From the NCBI GenBank assembly GCA_964195155.1, contig CAXMOP010000083.1, positions 1-32,165 on the forward strand: a stretch of 32,165 nucleotides of DNA. The letters are read 5' to 3'. The stretch is from JACZST01 sp964195155 (GTDB taxonomy: Bacteria; Actinomycetota; Acidimicrobiia; Spongiisociales; UBA5794). The number at the start of each line of letters is the position of its first letter. Position 1 is the stretch's first letter. The notes beneath the pieces are model-generated. The model was not told where the DNA came from. It did no database searches and saw only the letters and a program-made list of their open reading frames with translations. Shown piece by piece: positions 5,905-13,617 of this stretch. The translations under genes and the position numbers were made by a program.

Positions 5905-6741
5905 TTAAAGCTCGCCGGCCAGCTCGGCAACCAGTTGAGAGGCGTTGCCCTCGAGCGGCTCGCCGTGGCCGAAGTAGAGCGACCCGTAATCCAGGCCGGC
6001 CAGCTTCTTGATCGACTCGGCGGCTACATCCATGTCGCTGGTGAACCGCGGGTTGGCCCCGGTGACGCCGCTGGCATCGCCGGGAACGCCGCCGCCCTTG
6101 CCGTTCATGGCGTCACCGACGACAAGGACGCCGGCAATCGGGTCGTAGACGCTGATCGAGCCCTCGGTATGGCCGGGCGTTTCGATGATGGAGAGCCCGA
6201 ATACCGTGTCGCCGTCACCAACGGGGTTGAGCGGTCGGGGAGCGTTGATCACTGGGAGGTCGGCCTCGCCGGCGTAGCCAAGGGCCTGCGCGGCGTTGTC
6301 CATCACCGGGCCCAGGCTGCCGACGTGGTCGGGGTGGCGGTGGGTCAGAATCACATTGCCGACATCGCTCCAGCCGAGCCCGACTTCGCTGAGCCCGGCC
6401 TCGATGTCATCCGCGGCGCCGGGGTTTCCGGTGTCGACGATGACCGCCTCGGTGCCTCGCACCAGCAGGTACGCAGCGACGTTGCCGAGGGCGATCCGCT
6501 GCACGGTGACGCCACCCGCAGCGCTGGCCTCAGTGGTGGTGGGTTCCTTAGCGGTTGTCGAGGTCGTGGGATCGGCGCCGCTCGTCGGCGTTTCCTCGCC
6601 CGACGTCGTGCTCGGCTCGTCGTTCGTGGTGGAGCAGGCGGCGACGACCCCGGTGCCGAGGATGACGACGGCGAAGACACCACGGCTCACCTCGGTGAGG
6701 AACGTCCTCCGCGTCACCCGGTAGATATCTGCAGCGCTCAT
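5905..6741 (-). CDS. Tat-exported MBL-fold lipoprotein hydrolase
   Basis: A 278-residue protein. The N terminus has a twin-arginine signal (T-R-R-T-F-L at about 10-15) and a lipobox V-V-A-A-C at about 32-36. A Thr/Ser/Glu-rich linker follows to about residue 75, so it is probably a lipid-anchored extracytoplasmic enzyme. The MBL domain has T-H-R-H-P-D-H, a second H in E-T-P-G-H-T, the metal aspartate in V-V-G-D-A-M and the last H in F-G-H-G-E-P. This is a complete glyoxalase II-like ligand set. It starts 16 nt after the aminotransferase stop and is the last gene of that operon. The substrate is unknown. Confidence 0.88.
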   Translation of the reverse strand: MSAADIYRVTRRTFLTEVSRGVFAVVILGTGVVAACSTTNDEPSTTSGEETPTSGADPTTSTTAKEPTTTEASAAGGVTVQRIALGNVAAYLLVRGTEAVIVDTGNPGAADDIEAGLSEVGLGWSDVGNVILTHRHPDHVGSLGPVMDNAAQALGYAGEADLPVINAPRPLNPVGDGDTVFGLSIIETPGHTEGSISVYDPIAGVLVVGDAMNGKGGGVPGDASGVTGANPRFTSDMDVAAESIKKLAGLDYGSLYFGHGEPLEGNASQLVAELAGEL

Positions 6742-6757
6742 GCTGATCTTCGCCAGG

Positions 6758-7918
6758 CTACCCGTCCTGTGCCGTGCGGAACACGGGCAGGGCGCGCTCG
6801 ATCATGTCGGGTGTCGCGGTTAGCGAGATGCGGAAGTGACCAGGCGACTCGCAGGTCGTGCCCGGAAGGACCAGCACCTTGTTCTCGGCGAGCCTCTCCA
6901 CGAACGCGACGTCGTCGGGATCCGGCGAACGAACCCACAGGTAGAAGGTGCCTTCGGGTGAGCGCAGTTCGTAGCCCATGGCGGTCAACTCGTCGACCAG
7001 CCAGTCACGCTTGCGCTCGAGCTCTTCGAGGTCGATCGACAGGCTTTCGAGGTCATCGATGGCGTATTGCATGATGGCGCTTGGGAAAAGCCAGCCGCCG
7101 GCGACCTGAGCCATGAAGATTGCTTCCCGCATTGCCTTGCGCTCCGGCATATCCGGCGCCAGTGCCAACCATCCGATGCGCTGGCCCGGAGTCAGCAGGA
7201 TCTTTCCGTAGCTGTAGGAGATGAGCGTGTTCGGGTAGTACTGAGCGGGGCTGGTGAAGGAGGCATCGCTGAACACCAGCCGGGCATACGGCTCGTCGGA
7301 GAGCAGATAGATCGGCGCACCGTACCGCTCCGAGGCCTCCGTGAGGATTTCGGCGAGTCGCCGCAGCGTGTCCGGCGGGTAGATGCGCCCGGTCGGGTTA
7401 TGCGGCGTGTTGACGATCACCAATCGGGTTTGATCGGTGATCGCAGCGGCGATGGCCTCGAGGTCGAGGTCGTAGTTGTCGTCCCGAACACCGACCTTGA
7501 CGGGAATGCCGCCCACGGACACGACCATCGACTCGTAGAAGAACCACGGCGGCAGCGAGAAGATGACCTCGTCCCCGGGATCGACGAGCGTCGTCATCGC
7601 AACCGCGATGGCGCCGAACGCTCCCGGGGTCAGTGCAATGTCTTCCGGTTCGAAGCGTTGGCCTCGCCATTCCCGGAGGTGCTTGGCCACCGTACGCCGT
7701 GGCTCGTCCTCCGATCGCTTGTACTCGTAGTGGTGCTTGTCGCTCGGATCGGTAACCGCGGCGAGGGCGGCGCCGTAGCCATCGATCGCGATCTCCTGTG
7801 GGTTGCCAAAGGCAAAGTCCGCGATGTCGGCGTCGTGCCGATACCGGTCCCAGATATCGATGAACGCAAGGAAGGCGGCGTTGGCCTTGGTGATATGTTC
7901 GATGCGCGCCGCGGGCAT
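6758..7918 (-). CDS. PLP-dependent class I/II aminotransferase
   Basis: A 386-residue fold-type I aminotransferase of the cytoplasm. Visible motifs are G-A-F-G-A-I cofactor-phosphate region, N-T-P-H-N-P-T-G-R (PLP/substrate contact), S-D-E-P-Y (PLP aspartate and tyrosine), the Schiff-base lysine in S-Y-S-Y-G-K, and the C-terminal arginine in H-F-R-I-S-L, which binds the substrate carboxylate. Length is normal for the family. AGGAGG overlaps the TAG stop of the BASS transporter gene 8 nt upstream, so the two are coupled. The amino acid used cannot be read from sequence; co-expression with a BASS-type carrier suggests an organic-acid or keto-acid partner, which is inference. Confidence 0.92.
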   Translation of the reverse strand: MPAARIEHITKANAAFLAFIDIWDRYRHDADIADFAFGNPQEIAIDGYGAALAAVTDPSDKHHYEYKRSEDEPRRTVAKHLREWRGQRFEPEDIALTPGAFGAIAVAMTTLVDPGDEVIFSLPPWFFYESMVVSVGGIPVKVGVRDDNYDLDLEAIAAAITDQTRLVIVNTPHNPTGRIYPPDTLRRLAEILTEASERYGAPIYLLSDEPYARLVFSDASFTSPAQYYPNTLISYSYGKILLTPGQRIGWLALAPDMPERKAMREAIFMAQVAGGWLFPSAIMQYAIDDLESLSIDLEELERKRDWLVDELTAMGYELRSPEGTFYLWVRSPDPDDVAFVERLAENKVLVLPGTTCESPGHFRISLTATPDMIERALPVFRTAQDG

Positions 7919-7926
7919 GCTTCCTC

Positions 7927-8787
7927 CTAAGCCGATTCGGGCACTTCAACCCGACGGCCAAACTCTCCAGCGCCGAGCATCAGGATGATGAGCCCGATCA
8001 TGCCGGCCACGATGATGAACGCCAGGACGTCCGGATCGTCGGAGAAGTTCTGCCCGGCCACCACCAGGGCAGCAGACAGGTTTCGCTGACCGGTGCCGAG
8101 TCCGAGGACCGAGCGTTTCCCCGCATCCGAACCGCCGCCCAGGTAGCCCATTGCCAGTCCGCCGACGATGAGGACTGCCGCGGCGACGATGCCGCGGGTA
8201 CCGATCAGCCCAACGATCGAATCCCAGTTGGCGATGATTCCCGCGACGACCATCAGGGCAATAGCAAACGTCGAGATCTGGCCCATCAGCGGCTCGAGCG
8301 TGTCTGCGACCCCCTCGTAGCGCCATTTGAAGAAGAGCCCGATGGCCATCGGCAGGATCATCAAGAAGATCAGCGATGAGGCGATGGCCCAGGCGTCGAC
8401 CTCGACGCCTTCGAGCAGCAGCGGCAGGGCGATCGGCATGTACAGCACCGTCACCACCATGAGCATCACCATCAGGCCGACGGAGTACGCCATATCCCCC
8501 TTGGCGACCTGGGCCAGTTTCGGGAGGAACGGTGCCCCGGCGGCGGTGGCCATGAGGATCAGCCCGATGAACAGGCTCTCGTCGAGAGAGAGCACAAGGT
8601 CGATCAGGTACGCCAGAGCCGGTACCGCCACGAAGTTGATGGCGAGTGCAATGAGTACGAGACGCCAGTTGCGCAACGGCTCGATGATCTGAGGGATGGT
8701 CAGCCCAAATCCCATAGCCAGCATGCTTGAGACCACAAACACCAGCACAGACAGAGCAACGATGGTGTCGAGAACAGAACTATCCAT
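7927..8787 (-). CDS. BASS-family (bile acid:sodium symporter-like) transporter
   Basis: A 286-residue membrane protein with about nine or ten helices. The family signature G-L-G-T-G-Q-R-N-L-S-A-A-L is present near residue 225, and an earlier A-T-A-A-G-A-P-F at about 80 fits the crossover region. BASS proteins move bile acids, keto acids, pantoate or other organic anions with sodium. Start ATG 8787 has AGGAGG 4 nt upstream; a TAGGTT -10-like box lies at 8808-8813. It is first in an operon with the aminotransferase and the MBL lipoprotein. The substrate is unknown. Confidence 0.85.
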   Translation of the reverse strand: MDSSVLDTIVALSVLVFVVSSMLAMGFGLTIPQIIEPLRNWRLVLIALAINFVAVPALAYLIDLVLSLDESLFIGLILMATAAGAPFLPKLAQVAKGDMAYSVGLMVMLMVVTVLYMPIALPLLLEGVEVDAWAIASSLIFLMILPMAIGLFFKWRYEGVADTLEPLMGQISTFAIALMVVAGIIANWDSIVGLIGTRGIVAAAVLIVGGLAMGYLGGGSDAGKRSVLGLGTGQRNLSAALVVAGQNFSDDPDVLAFIIVAGMIGLIILMLGAGEFGRRVEVPESA

Positions 8788-8871
8788 GTGCCTCCTCGGA
8801 AGACACGAACCTAGTCGGTCGCACCCCCGCGCGGAGTTCCAGGCGCGGATCATCGGACAGAGCCGAGAACG

Positions 8872-9645
8872 CTAGCCCGACCGGTATTGCAGCCCTTCAT
8901 TACCCGAAGCGGTGAGGGTGAGGCTGTTCCCGTCGATCTCCACGGTGAAGCCACCCTCCAAGACGGTGACGACTCGGCTGTCCTGCGCCGTTAGCTCAGC
9001 GGTGCACTCCCCTTCGGCCCCGAGCTCCGGAGTCTGGATCTGGTCGCCGACGAGGACGTACGTTCCCGTGAGGGTGCGACAACCGGTCAAGGCAGTCAGC
9101 GTTCCGTCATCTCGCAGTTCGAGAGTGAGGTTCTCCCCAACCACAGAGCCGATGCTATCGCCGGCGATCAGGCCCTCCAGGACCCAAATGGTCCCGATCA
9201 GCGCTTCCTCCGGAACCGGTGGCAGCAGGACGTATCTCAGCTCCACCCCGGGTCCCGAGAGCACCAGCGCCTCACCGTCGAGGCCGGCCAGATTGACCCG
9301 CTGGATGGCGAGGATGTACGCCGCCTCGGACTCCATCACCTCAGGGATGCACGCCATCTCGGTGATGTTCAGCTGACTGAGCGACAACTCCCAGGCCTCG
9401 ATGCCAAACAGCCCCCCATACCCGTTGCATGCCGCGGTACCGCCGAACCCGGACCCGGCGGCGTTGAAGGTAATGCGGTAGCCGGGAACCATCGGGACGG
9501 GATTGCCGTCAAGGGTCCCGGACTCGAGTTGCCAGGCGCCGTCGATAACCGTCACTCCGCCGTCGACCCGCGCCCCGCCGCAGGCCGCGAGGAAAATGCC
9601 GGCCGCGGCGATGACGGTGATTACTCGTCGGTACATGCTGACCAT
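8872..9645 (-). CDS. Lipoprotein with two tandem META (HslJ-like) domains
   Basis: A 254-257-residue lipoprotein. The signal peptide ends in the lipobox F-L-A-A-C. Two META/DUF306-type domains follow. The first (about 30-145) has G-A-W-Q-L-E-S, A-C-N-G-Y-G-G and a late T-E-M-A-C. The second (about 150-255) has G-T-I-W-V-L-E and T-G-C-R-T-L-T-G-T-Y. HslJ-type proteins sit in the envelope and are linked to stress or antibiotic resistance, with no known catalysis. Two starts compete, ATG 9645 and ATG 9636; a TAACGT box at 9649-9654 would give a very short leader for either. It is divergent from the DHA2 exporter. Confidence 0.85.
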   Translation of the reverse strand: MVSMYRRVITVIAAAGIFLAACGGARVDGGVTVIDGAWQLESGTLDGNPVPMVPGYRITFNAAGSGFGGTAACNGYGGLFGIEAWELSLSQLNITEMACIPEVMESEAAYILAIQRVNLAGLDGEALVLSGPGVELRYVLLPPVPEEALIGTIWVLEGLIAGDSIGSVVGENLTLELRDDGTLTALTGCRTLTGTYVLVGDQIQTPELGAEGECTAELTAQDSRVVTVLEGGFTVEIDGNSLTLTASGNEGLQYRSG

Positions 9646-9719
9646 GAGACGTTAGGAGGGCCCCGGCAGGGTTCCCAGTTCTTTCGCTAGGTTGCAGGCG
9701 TCGCTGACCATGGGCAGAG

Positions 9720-11390
9720 ATGACTGAGGACCAACAAACCAGCTCCGCCGGAGGAAACGTCGTGCTGGTCATCCTGTCGGCGGCGATGTTCATCTACGTC
9801 ATCGACACAACGGTGATGAACGTCTCCATCTCGGCGGTGGTGGAGGATCTCGACTCGACCGTCGGCGAGGTCCAGGCCGCCATCACCCTGTACACGCTGA
9901 CTATGGCCTCGTTCATGCTCACCGGGGGCAAACTCGGCGACATCTGGGGCTCGAAGCGCGCCTTTCGCATCGGGCTGGTGATCTACGGCATCGGGACTAC
10001 GATCACGGCCTTCTCCCAGACGATCGGCATGCTCATCATCGGGTGGTCGGTCCTCGAGGGACTGGGGTCGGCGCTCATCGTCCCGGCGATCAACACCTTG
10101 ATTCGCGCCAACTACACCGGAGCGCGTCGGGCATCGGCGTACGGTGTTCTTTGGGGTGTAGCAGCAGCAGGCGCCGCCTTCGGGCCGCTCGTCGGCGGCT
10201 GGCTCACCACGAACGCCAGCTGGAGGGTCGCCTTCGCCATCGAGGCCGTCATCGTGGTCGTCGTGCTTGCCTCCTCCGGCCTGCTTAAGGACGCCCCGCC
10301 GGTGATTCCCAAGCCCAAGCTCGACGGGGTCGGAGTGGTCCTTTCCGTCCTCGGTCTTGGACTTTTCGTCCTTGGCGTGTTGCAGACCTCCAGCCGGGGC
10401 TGGAGCGACCCGCTCGTCTGGGCGATGATGGCCTCGGGCCTGGCGCTCATCGGTGTCTTCGTATGGTGGATCAGAAGACAGGAGTCGGCGGGCCAGCCGG
10501 TGCTGGTCCACCCTTCGATCTTCCGCCACCGCACAATCAGCGCCGGGCTCCCGGTGCTGTCGACCCAGACCTTCGCCCAGGCCGGTCTGCTCTTCCTCGT
10601 CCCGTTGTTCACCCAGGCGGTGCTTGGTTTCGACGCCTTCCAGACTGGGTTGACCCTGCTGCCGCTCTCGATCGGCGTCCTGGCCACCTCGATGACGACC
10701 CCGTCGCTTGGGCAGCGCATCTACCCCAGGTACATCATCCAGGGAGGCCTGGTGCTGCTCTTCGTCGGTGGCTTCATCCTCGCCGGATCGCTGGAGACCG
10801 CGACCGAGAGCTCGGACCTGGCGCTCGGCCTGCTGATCGCTGGTATCGCCATCGGCCTGATCGCCGGGCAGCTGCCAAACCTCATCCTGAGCGGCGTCGA
10901 GTCCAAGGAAGCCAGTGAGGCGTCCGGGCTGCAGGGCACCGCGCAGAACCTCGGGATGGCGTTGGGGACCGCGATCGTCGGCTCGGTGATCCTCAGTGTG
11001 GCCCTCGCCTCAATCGGTAACCAGGTGGAGTCCAGCACGGCGATCTCCGAAGAGAACAAGCCCGCCGTGGAGGAGGCGCTTACCAACGGGCTCACCTCGG
11101 CCGACCCCGAAACCGTTGCGGAGGATTTGACCGCCGCCCCGCCCGAGGTGCAGGACGCCGTAGGCACGGTGTATGACACGGCGACGATCGACGGGTTCCA
11201 GGCCGCCATCATCGTCGGCGGGATCGTTGCTCTCCTTGGGGCGCTCGTTGCCTTCTGGCTGCCGAAAGAGAAGATCAAGCCCACGGGTGGGGGCGTCGAG
11301 CAGATCGTGCGCGACACGGTGCGCAACACGACGATCGCCAAGCTGCAACTCGAGATGGACGATCTGTCCACGTCGGGCGATCCGCCGTAG
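9720..11390 (+). CDS. MFS drug exporter, DHA2 (EmrB/QacA) family
   Basis: A 556-residue, 14-helix transporter. The first helix has V-I-D-T-T-V-M-N-V (motif D1 of DHA2 exporters). Motif A appears as G-K-L-G-D-I-W-G-S-K-R, and motif C-like G-A-A-F-G-P-L-V-G-G lies in helix 5. A hydrophilic outer loop of about 60 residues precedes the last helix, as in QacA relatives. It probably exports hydrophobic or cationic compounds with proton antiport. The ATG follows GGGCAGAG. A TAGGTT box at 9688-9693 is a possible -10. The gene is convergent with the VOC gene. Confidence 0.92.
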   Translation: MTEDQQTSSAGGNVVLVILSAAMFIYVIDTTVMNVSISAVVEDLDSTVGEVQAAITLYTLTMASFMLTGGKLGDIWGSKRAFRIGLVIYGIGTTITAFSQTIGMLIIGWSVLEGLGSALIVPAINTLIRANYTGARRASAYGVLWGVAAAGAAFGPLVGGWLTTNASWRVAFAIEAVIVVVVLASSGLLKDAPPVIPKPKLDGVGVVLSVLGLGLFVLGVLQTSSRGWSDPLVWAMMASGLALIGVFVWWIRRQESAGQPVLVHPSIFRHRTISAGLPVLSTQTFAQAGLLFLVPLFTQAVLGFDAFQTGLTLLPLSIGVLATSMTTPSLGQRIYPRYIIQGGLVLLFVGGFILAGSLETATESSDLALGLLIAGIAIGLIAGQLPNLILSGVESKEASEASGLQGTAQNLGMALGTAIVGSVILSVALASIGNQVESSTAISEENKPAVEEALTNGLTSADPETVAEDLTAAPPEVQDAVGTVYDTATIDGFQAAIIVGGIVALLGALVAFWLPKEKIKPTGGGVEQIVRDTVRNTTIAKLQLEMDDLSTSGDPP

Positions 11391-11452
11391 CCGGGCAGCG
11401 CACGACGAGCAGCCCGGAGGGCGGCGACTAATTTCCGTCGCGTACGTCTGCG

Positions 11453-11469
11453 ACCTCGGATACCGAGGT
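11453..11469. terminator. Bidirectional hairpin between convergent MFS and VOC genes
   Basis: ACCTCGG-ATA-CCGAGGT is a perfect 7-bp stem with a 3-nt loop in the gap between two convergent stops. No strong T-tract flanks it. Confidence 0.5.
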
Positions 11470-11494
11470 TCTAGACGCACCCGATACGTGGGAG

Positions 11495-11974
11495 CTACAG
11501 CCGAAGCGGTCGCGGTGGAGCGGCGATCGTCTCGAAGTTCCACTCCACGTCCGGGACGTCGATGTAGAGCTCGATCTCGTTGCCGTCGGGGTCAGCCAGA
11601 TAGAGACTGTGGGTGACCCCATGATCCGTGGCGCCCATCACCACGACGCCTGCCTCCTGAAGCCGGCCAAGGGCGGCTCGCAGCTCTTCGTCCGAGTCGC
11701 CGACCTTCAACCCGAAGTGGTACATCCCGATCCGGCGGCCCGGAGGTATCGGCGTGGCGTCGTGTCCCACCTCGATCAACAGCAGCTCGTGGTGGGTGCG
11801 CCCTCCGGAGAACATTGCGATCGGGAGCCGACCAAGGCTCGCCGGAGCACCGAGCTGTCGCCAGCCGAGAACGGCGCGATAGAACTCGACCGAGCGATCC
11901 AGGTCACGTACGTAGAGGACGACATGACCGAGTTCCTGGACCCCGCCGAGCACCGGCTCTTCGCTGGGGGTCAT
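11495..11974 (-). CDS. VOC-family (glyoxalase/dioxygenase fold) protein
   Basis: A 159-residue single-chain VOC protein with paired beta-alpha-beta-beta-beta modules. The first module begins G-H-V-V-L-Y-V-R-D-L-D-R-S-V-E-F-Y. The second contains Y-H-F-G-L-K-V and ends S-L-Y-L-A-D-P-D-G-N-E-I-E-L-Y, the standard metal-glutamate ending. Metal ligands are probably H of the first strand, H of Y-H-F-G and E of E-I-E-L. The reaction is unknown. Its ATG overlaps the nucleosidase TGA by 4 nt (ATGA), so they are coupled. Confidence 0.88.
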   Translation of the reverse strand: MTPSEEPVLGGVQELGHVVLYVRDLDRSVEFYRAVLGWRQLGAPASLGRLPIAMFSGGRTHHELLLIEVGHDATPIPPGRRIGMYHFGLKVGDSDEELRAALGRLQEAGVVVMGATDHGVTHSLYLADPDGNEIELYIDVPDVEWNFETIAAPPRPLRL

Positions 11975-12660
11975 CTCGACACCATCCCGGCGACGATGGT
12001 GGCGAGTATTGGCGCCGCCTGGTCTGCGACGAACTCGAGAAAGTCGGAGGCCGCCGCCTCATCGGCGGTGTCTGAGATCACGCGGATCACCGCAAACGGC
12101 ACCTTGCGCTCGGCGCACACCTGAGCGACGGCGGCGCCCTCCATCTCCACCGCCAGGGCGTCATCAAACAGCGATCGAAGGCGAGCCCGGTCGGCAGCGG
12201 AGTCAATGAAGTGATCACCCGACAGCACGAGCCCACGATGCACGGTGGCGCCACTGAGCATGGCCGCCGAGGCCGCGGCCCGGTCGGTGAGGATCGGGTC
12301 GGTCGGGATCCGGTCGATCTGCAACGATGGGATCACAAAACGGGGCACGATCGGGCTTGCGTCGAAATCGTGCTGAACGAGGGCCTCAGCCACCACGACG
12401 TCACCTCGAGCGACCTTTGAGTGGAGGCCTCCGGCGACCCCCGTGAACACAATGCTGTCGGGCTCAAATAGGTCGAGCATCGTCGTCACGGTTGAGGCTG
12501 CCGCCACTTTGCCGAATCCGGAGATGGCGACGACCGCCTGTTGATCGTCAACGGTGCCGGTCAGGTACTCACGCCCGCCGGCTTCGGAGGTATTCGGGTC
12601 GTCGAGCAGTTCGCCGATCTGCTGGATCTCCGCCGTCATCGCCCCGAGGATGCCAATCAC
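11971..12660 (-). CDS. mtnN: 5'-Methylthioadenosine/S-adenosylhomocysteine nucleosidase
   Basis: A 229-residue cytoplasmic enzyme that cleaves adenine from methylthioadenosine and S-adenosylhomocysteine. The N terminus I-G-I-L-G-A-M-T-A-E-I and F-T-G-V-A-G-G-L fit the phosphorylase/nucleosidase fold. The active-site block A-V-E-M-E-G-A-A-V-A-Q-V and I-S-D-T-A-D-E hold the catalytic glutamate and aspartate. GTG 12660 is preferred because M-I-G-I-L-G-A-M is the usual family start and because GTG overlaps the preceding stop (GTGA). It is flanked by coupled genes on both sides. Confidence 0.92.
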   Translation of the reverse strand: MIGILGAMTAEIQQIGELLDDPNTSEAGGREYLTGTVDDQQAVVAISGFGKVAAASTVTTMLDLFEPDSIVFTGVAGGLHSKVARGDVVVAEALVQHDFDASPIVPRFVIPSLQIDRIPTDPILTDRAAASAAMLSGATVHRGLVLSGDHFIDSAADRARLRSLFDDALAVEMEGAAVAQVCAERKVPFAVIRVISDTADEAAASDFLEFVADQAAPILATIVAGMVSR

Positions 12661-12860
12661 TGGAGCGCCACCAACACGAACCCAGCGTTCCAGTCGTCGC
12701 ATACGCTGACCTGAACCCTGGGTTCGACGAGGAACACCGCAGTCGTTGCGTCGAACCCGGCGGCTTCGACGAGCCGGTCGTAGCGCTCGGGCGTTTCCGG
12801 TGGGGCGCTCGACTTCTTCTTTGTGGCGACGGCAATCCTCCGCTCGCGTGATGCGGCCAA
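12657..12860 (-). CDS. Small hypothetical protein upstream of the nucleosidase
   Basis: This open frame ends in CTCCAGTGA, its TGA overlapping the GTG start of the nucleosidase by 4 nt, a typical coupled junction. Third codon positions are mostly G or C, as in neighbouring real genes. The chain has a basic start (T-K-K-K) and then E-R-Y-D-R-L-V-E-A-A-G-F-D-A. I do not recognise it. The only conventional start is TTG 12860 (67 residues); GGAGG at about 12843-12847 suggests a later, non-standard start. The existence of the gene is moderately supported and its start is uncertain. Confidence 0.45.
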   Translation of the reverse strand: MAASRERRIAVATKKKSSAPPETPERYDRLVEAAGFDATTAVFLVEPRVQVSVCDDWNAGFVLVALQ

Positions 12861-12883
12861 CGATACCGAGGCTTTGCTGCGAT

Positions 12884-12908
12884 GGAACCAGATCGACCCT
12901 CGCCGTGT
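12884..12908 (+). promoter_or_regulatory. Possible ECF-type promoter of the sigma-factor operon
   Basis: GGAACC (12884-12889) and CGTGT (12904-12908) are spaced like ECF -35 and -10 elements (GGAAC-N16-GTGT). They lie just before the operon that encodes an ECF sigma factor, which would fit autoregulation. This is inferred from consensus only. Confidence 0.4.
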
Positions 12909-12939
12909 ATCAGGGGAGAACCAACAGAGGGAGAGTTCC

Positions 12940-13617
12940 ATGAAACGATTTGCCCAGGCGATGTTCGCGGGCGGCATCGTCGCGATCCTGGTTGCGGGAA
13001 CCGCATTTGCCGGCGGCTGGGCCACCACGGAATTCGACGAGGCACTTCCGGAGTTCACCGAGGGTGGCAGCTGGTTGATCGGCTTCACCGTTCTCCAGCA
13101 TGGGAACCATCCGGTTGCAGTCGAGGGTGCGGGACTTCGCTTTACCAACGACAATTCAGACGCGGTGGTTTTCTTTGAGGCTGAGCCTGTGGGAATGGAA
13201 GGCCACTACGTCGCATCGGTCGGAAGACTGCCGGTGGGGACATGGACCCTGGAGGTCGAGCAAGGCCTGTTGATCACGGAGAATGCCGACGCCGCGTCGG
13301 CCAGGTTGCACTTCGCGCCGTACCCGGTTGGTGAGATCACGGTTGGCACGGCCATCGCGACTGGCGTCAAGACACCAGCTTCCAAGACACCAGCTCCCAA
13401 GACACCAGCTCCCAAGACACCAAGTACCAGCCTGGCGGCCGCGGCACCGGCGGCCGCGGTTGAAGGGGACGAGAGCGCTGGCATGTTGGTTCCCGTTGCC
13501 GTCGGCCTTGCGGCCCTTGGAGTTGGAGCCATCGGAGTCGTCGTCAGGCACCGGGGTAGCCGTAGCCTCAGCGACGGAGCGGAATATTCACTTGGCACCT
13601 CGGAGGAAGTCGGCTGA
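12940..13617 (+). CDS. Exported, C-terminally membrane-anchored protein with K-T-P-A repeats
   Basis: A 225-residue protein of no recognised family. A signal peptide covers about 1-24 (basic M-K-R-F then a hydrophobic core, ending A-F-A-G-G). A beta-rich outer domain runs to about 140 with V-A-S-V-G-R-L-P-V-G-T-W-T-L. Next is a K-T-P-A repeat linker, a membrane helix at about 185-205 and a short basic cytoplasmic tail. This resembles a surface sensor or copper-resistance-like (YcnI/CopC) layout, but no metal motif is seen. AGGGAG lies before ATG 12940. Its stop overlaps the sigma-factor start, so it is probably part of the signalling unit. Confidence 0.82.
   Translation: MKRFAQAMFAGGIVAILVAGTAFAGGWATTEFDEALPEFTEGGSWLIGFTVLQHGNHPVAVEGAGLRFTNDNSDAVVFFEAEPVGMEGHYVASVGRLPVGTWTLEVEQGLLITENADAASARLHFAPYPVGEITVGTAIATGVKTPASKTPAPKTPAPKTPSTSLAAAAPAAAVEGDESAGMLVPVAVGLAALGVGAIGVVVRHRGSRSLSDGAEYSLGTSEEVG
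13369..13422 (+). repeat. In-frame 15-bp tandem repeat encoding K-T-P-A-x
   Basis: AAGACACCAGCTTCC (13369-13383), two copies of AAGACACCAGCTCCC (13384-13413) and a partial AAGACACCA form the proline-rich linker of the exported protein. Copy number may vary by slippage. Confidence 0.9.

Noticed and set aside
5935..7074. 379-codon plus-strand frame opposite the MBL lipoprotein and aminotransferase
   Set aside because: It is antisense to two well-supported genes; its product lacks any domain and becomes Arg-rich.
9687..10529. 280-codon minus-strand frame opposite the MFS gene
   Set aside because: The composition is dominated by Asp, Arg, Gly and Pro, typical of antisense frames in GC-rich DNA.
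11474..11489. Fifth copy of the shared promoter element
   Set aside because: Only the -10 neighbourhood matches; the dyad, AACCCACA and CCCGTAG are missing.
13369..13422. CRISPR-like repeat array
   Set aside because: Units are 15 bp, contiguous, without spacers, and encode a linker in frame.
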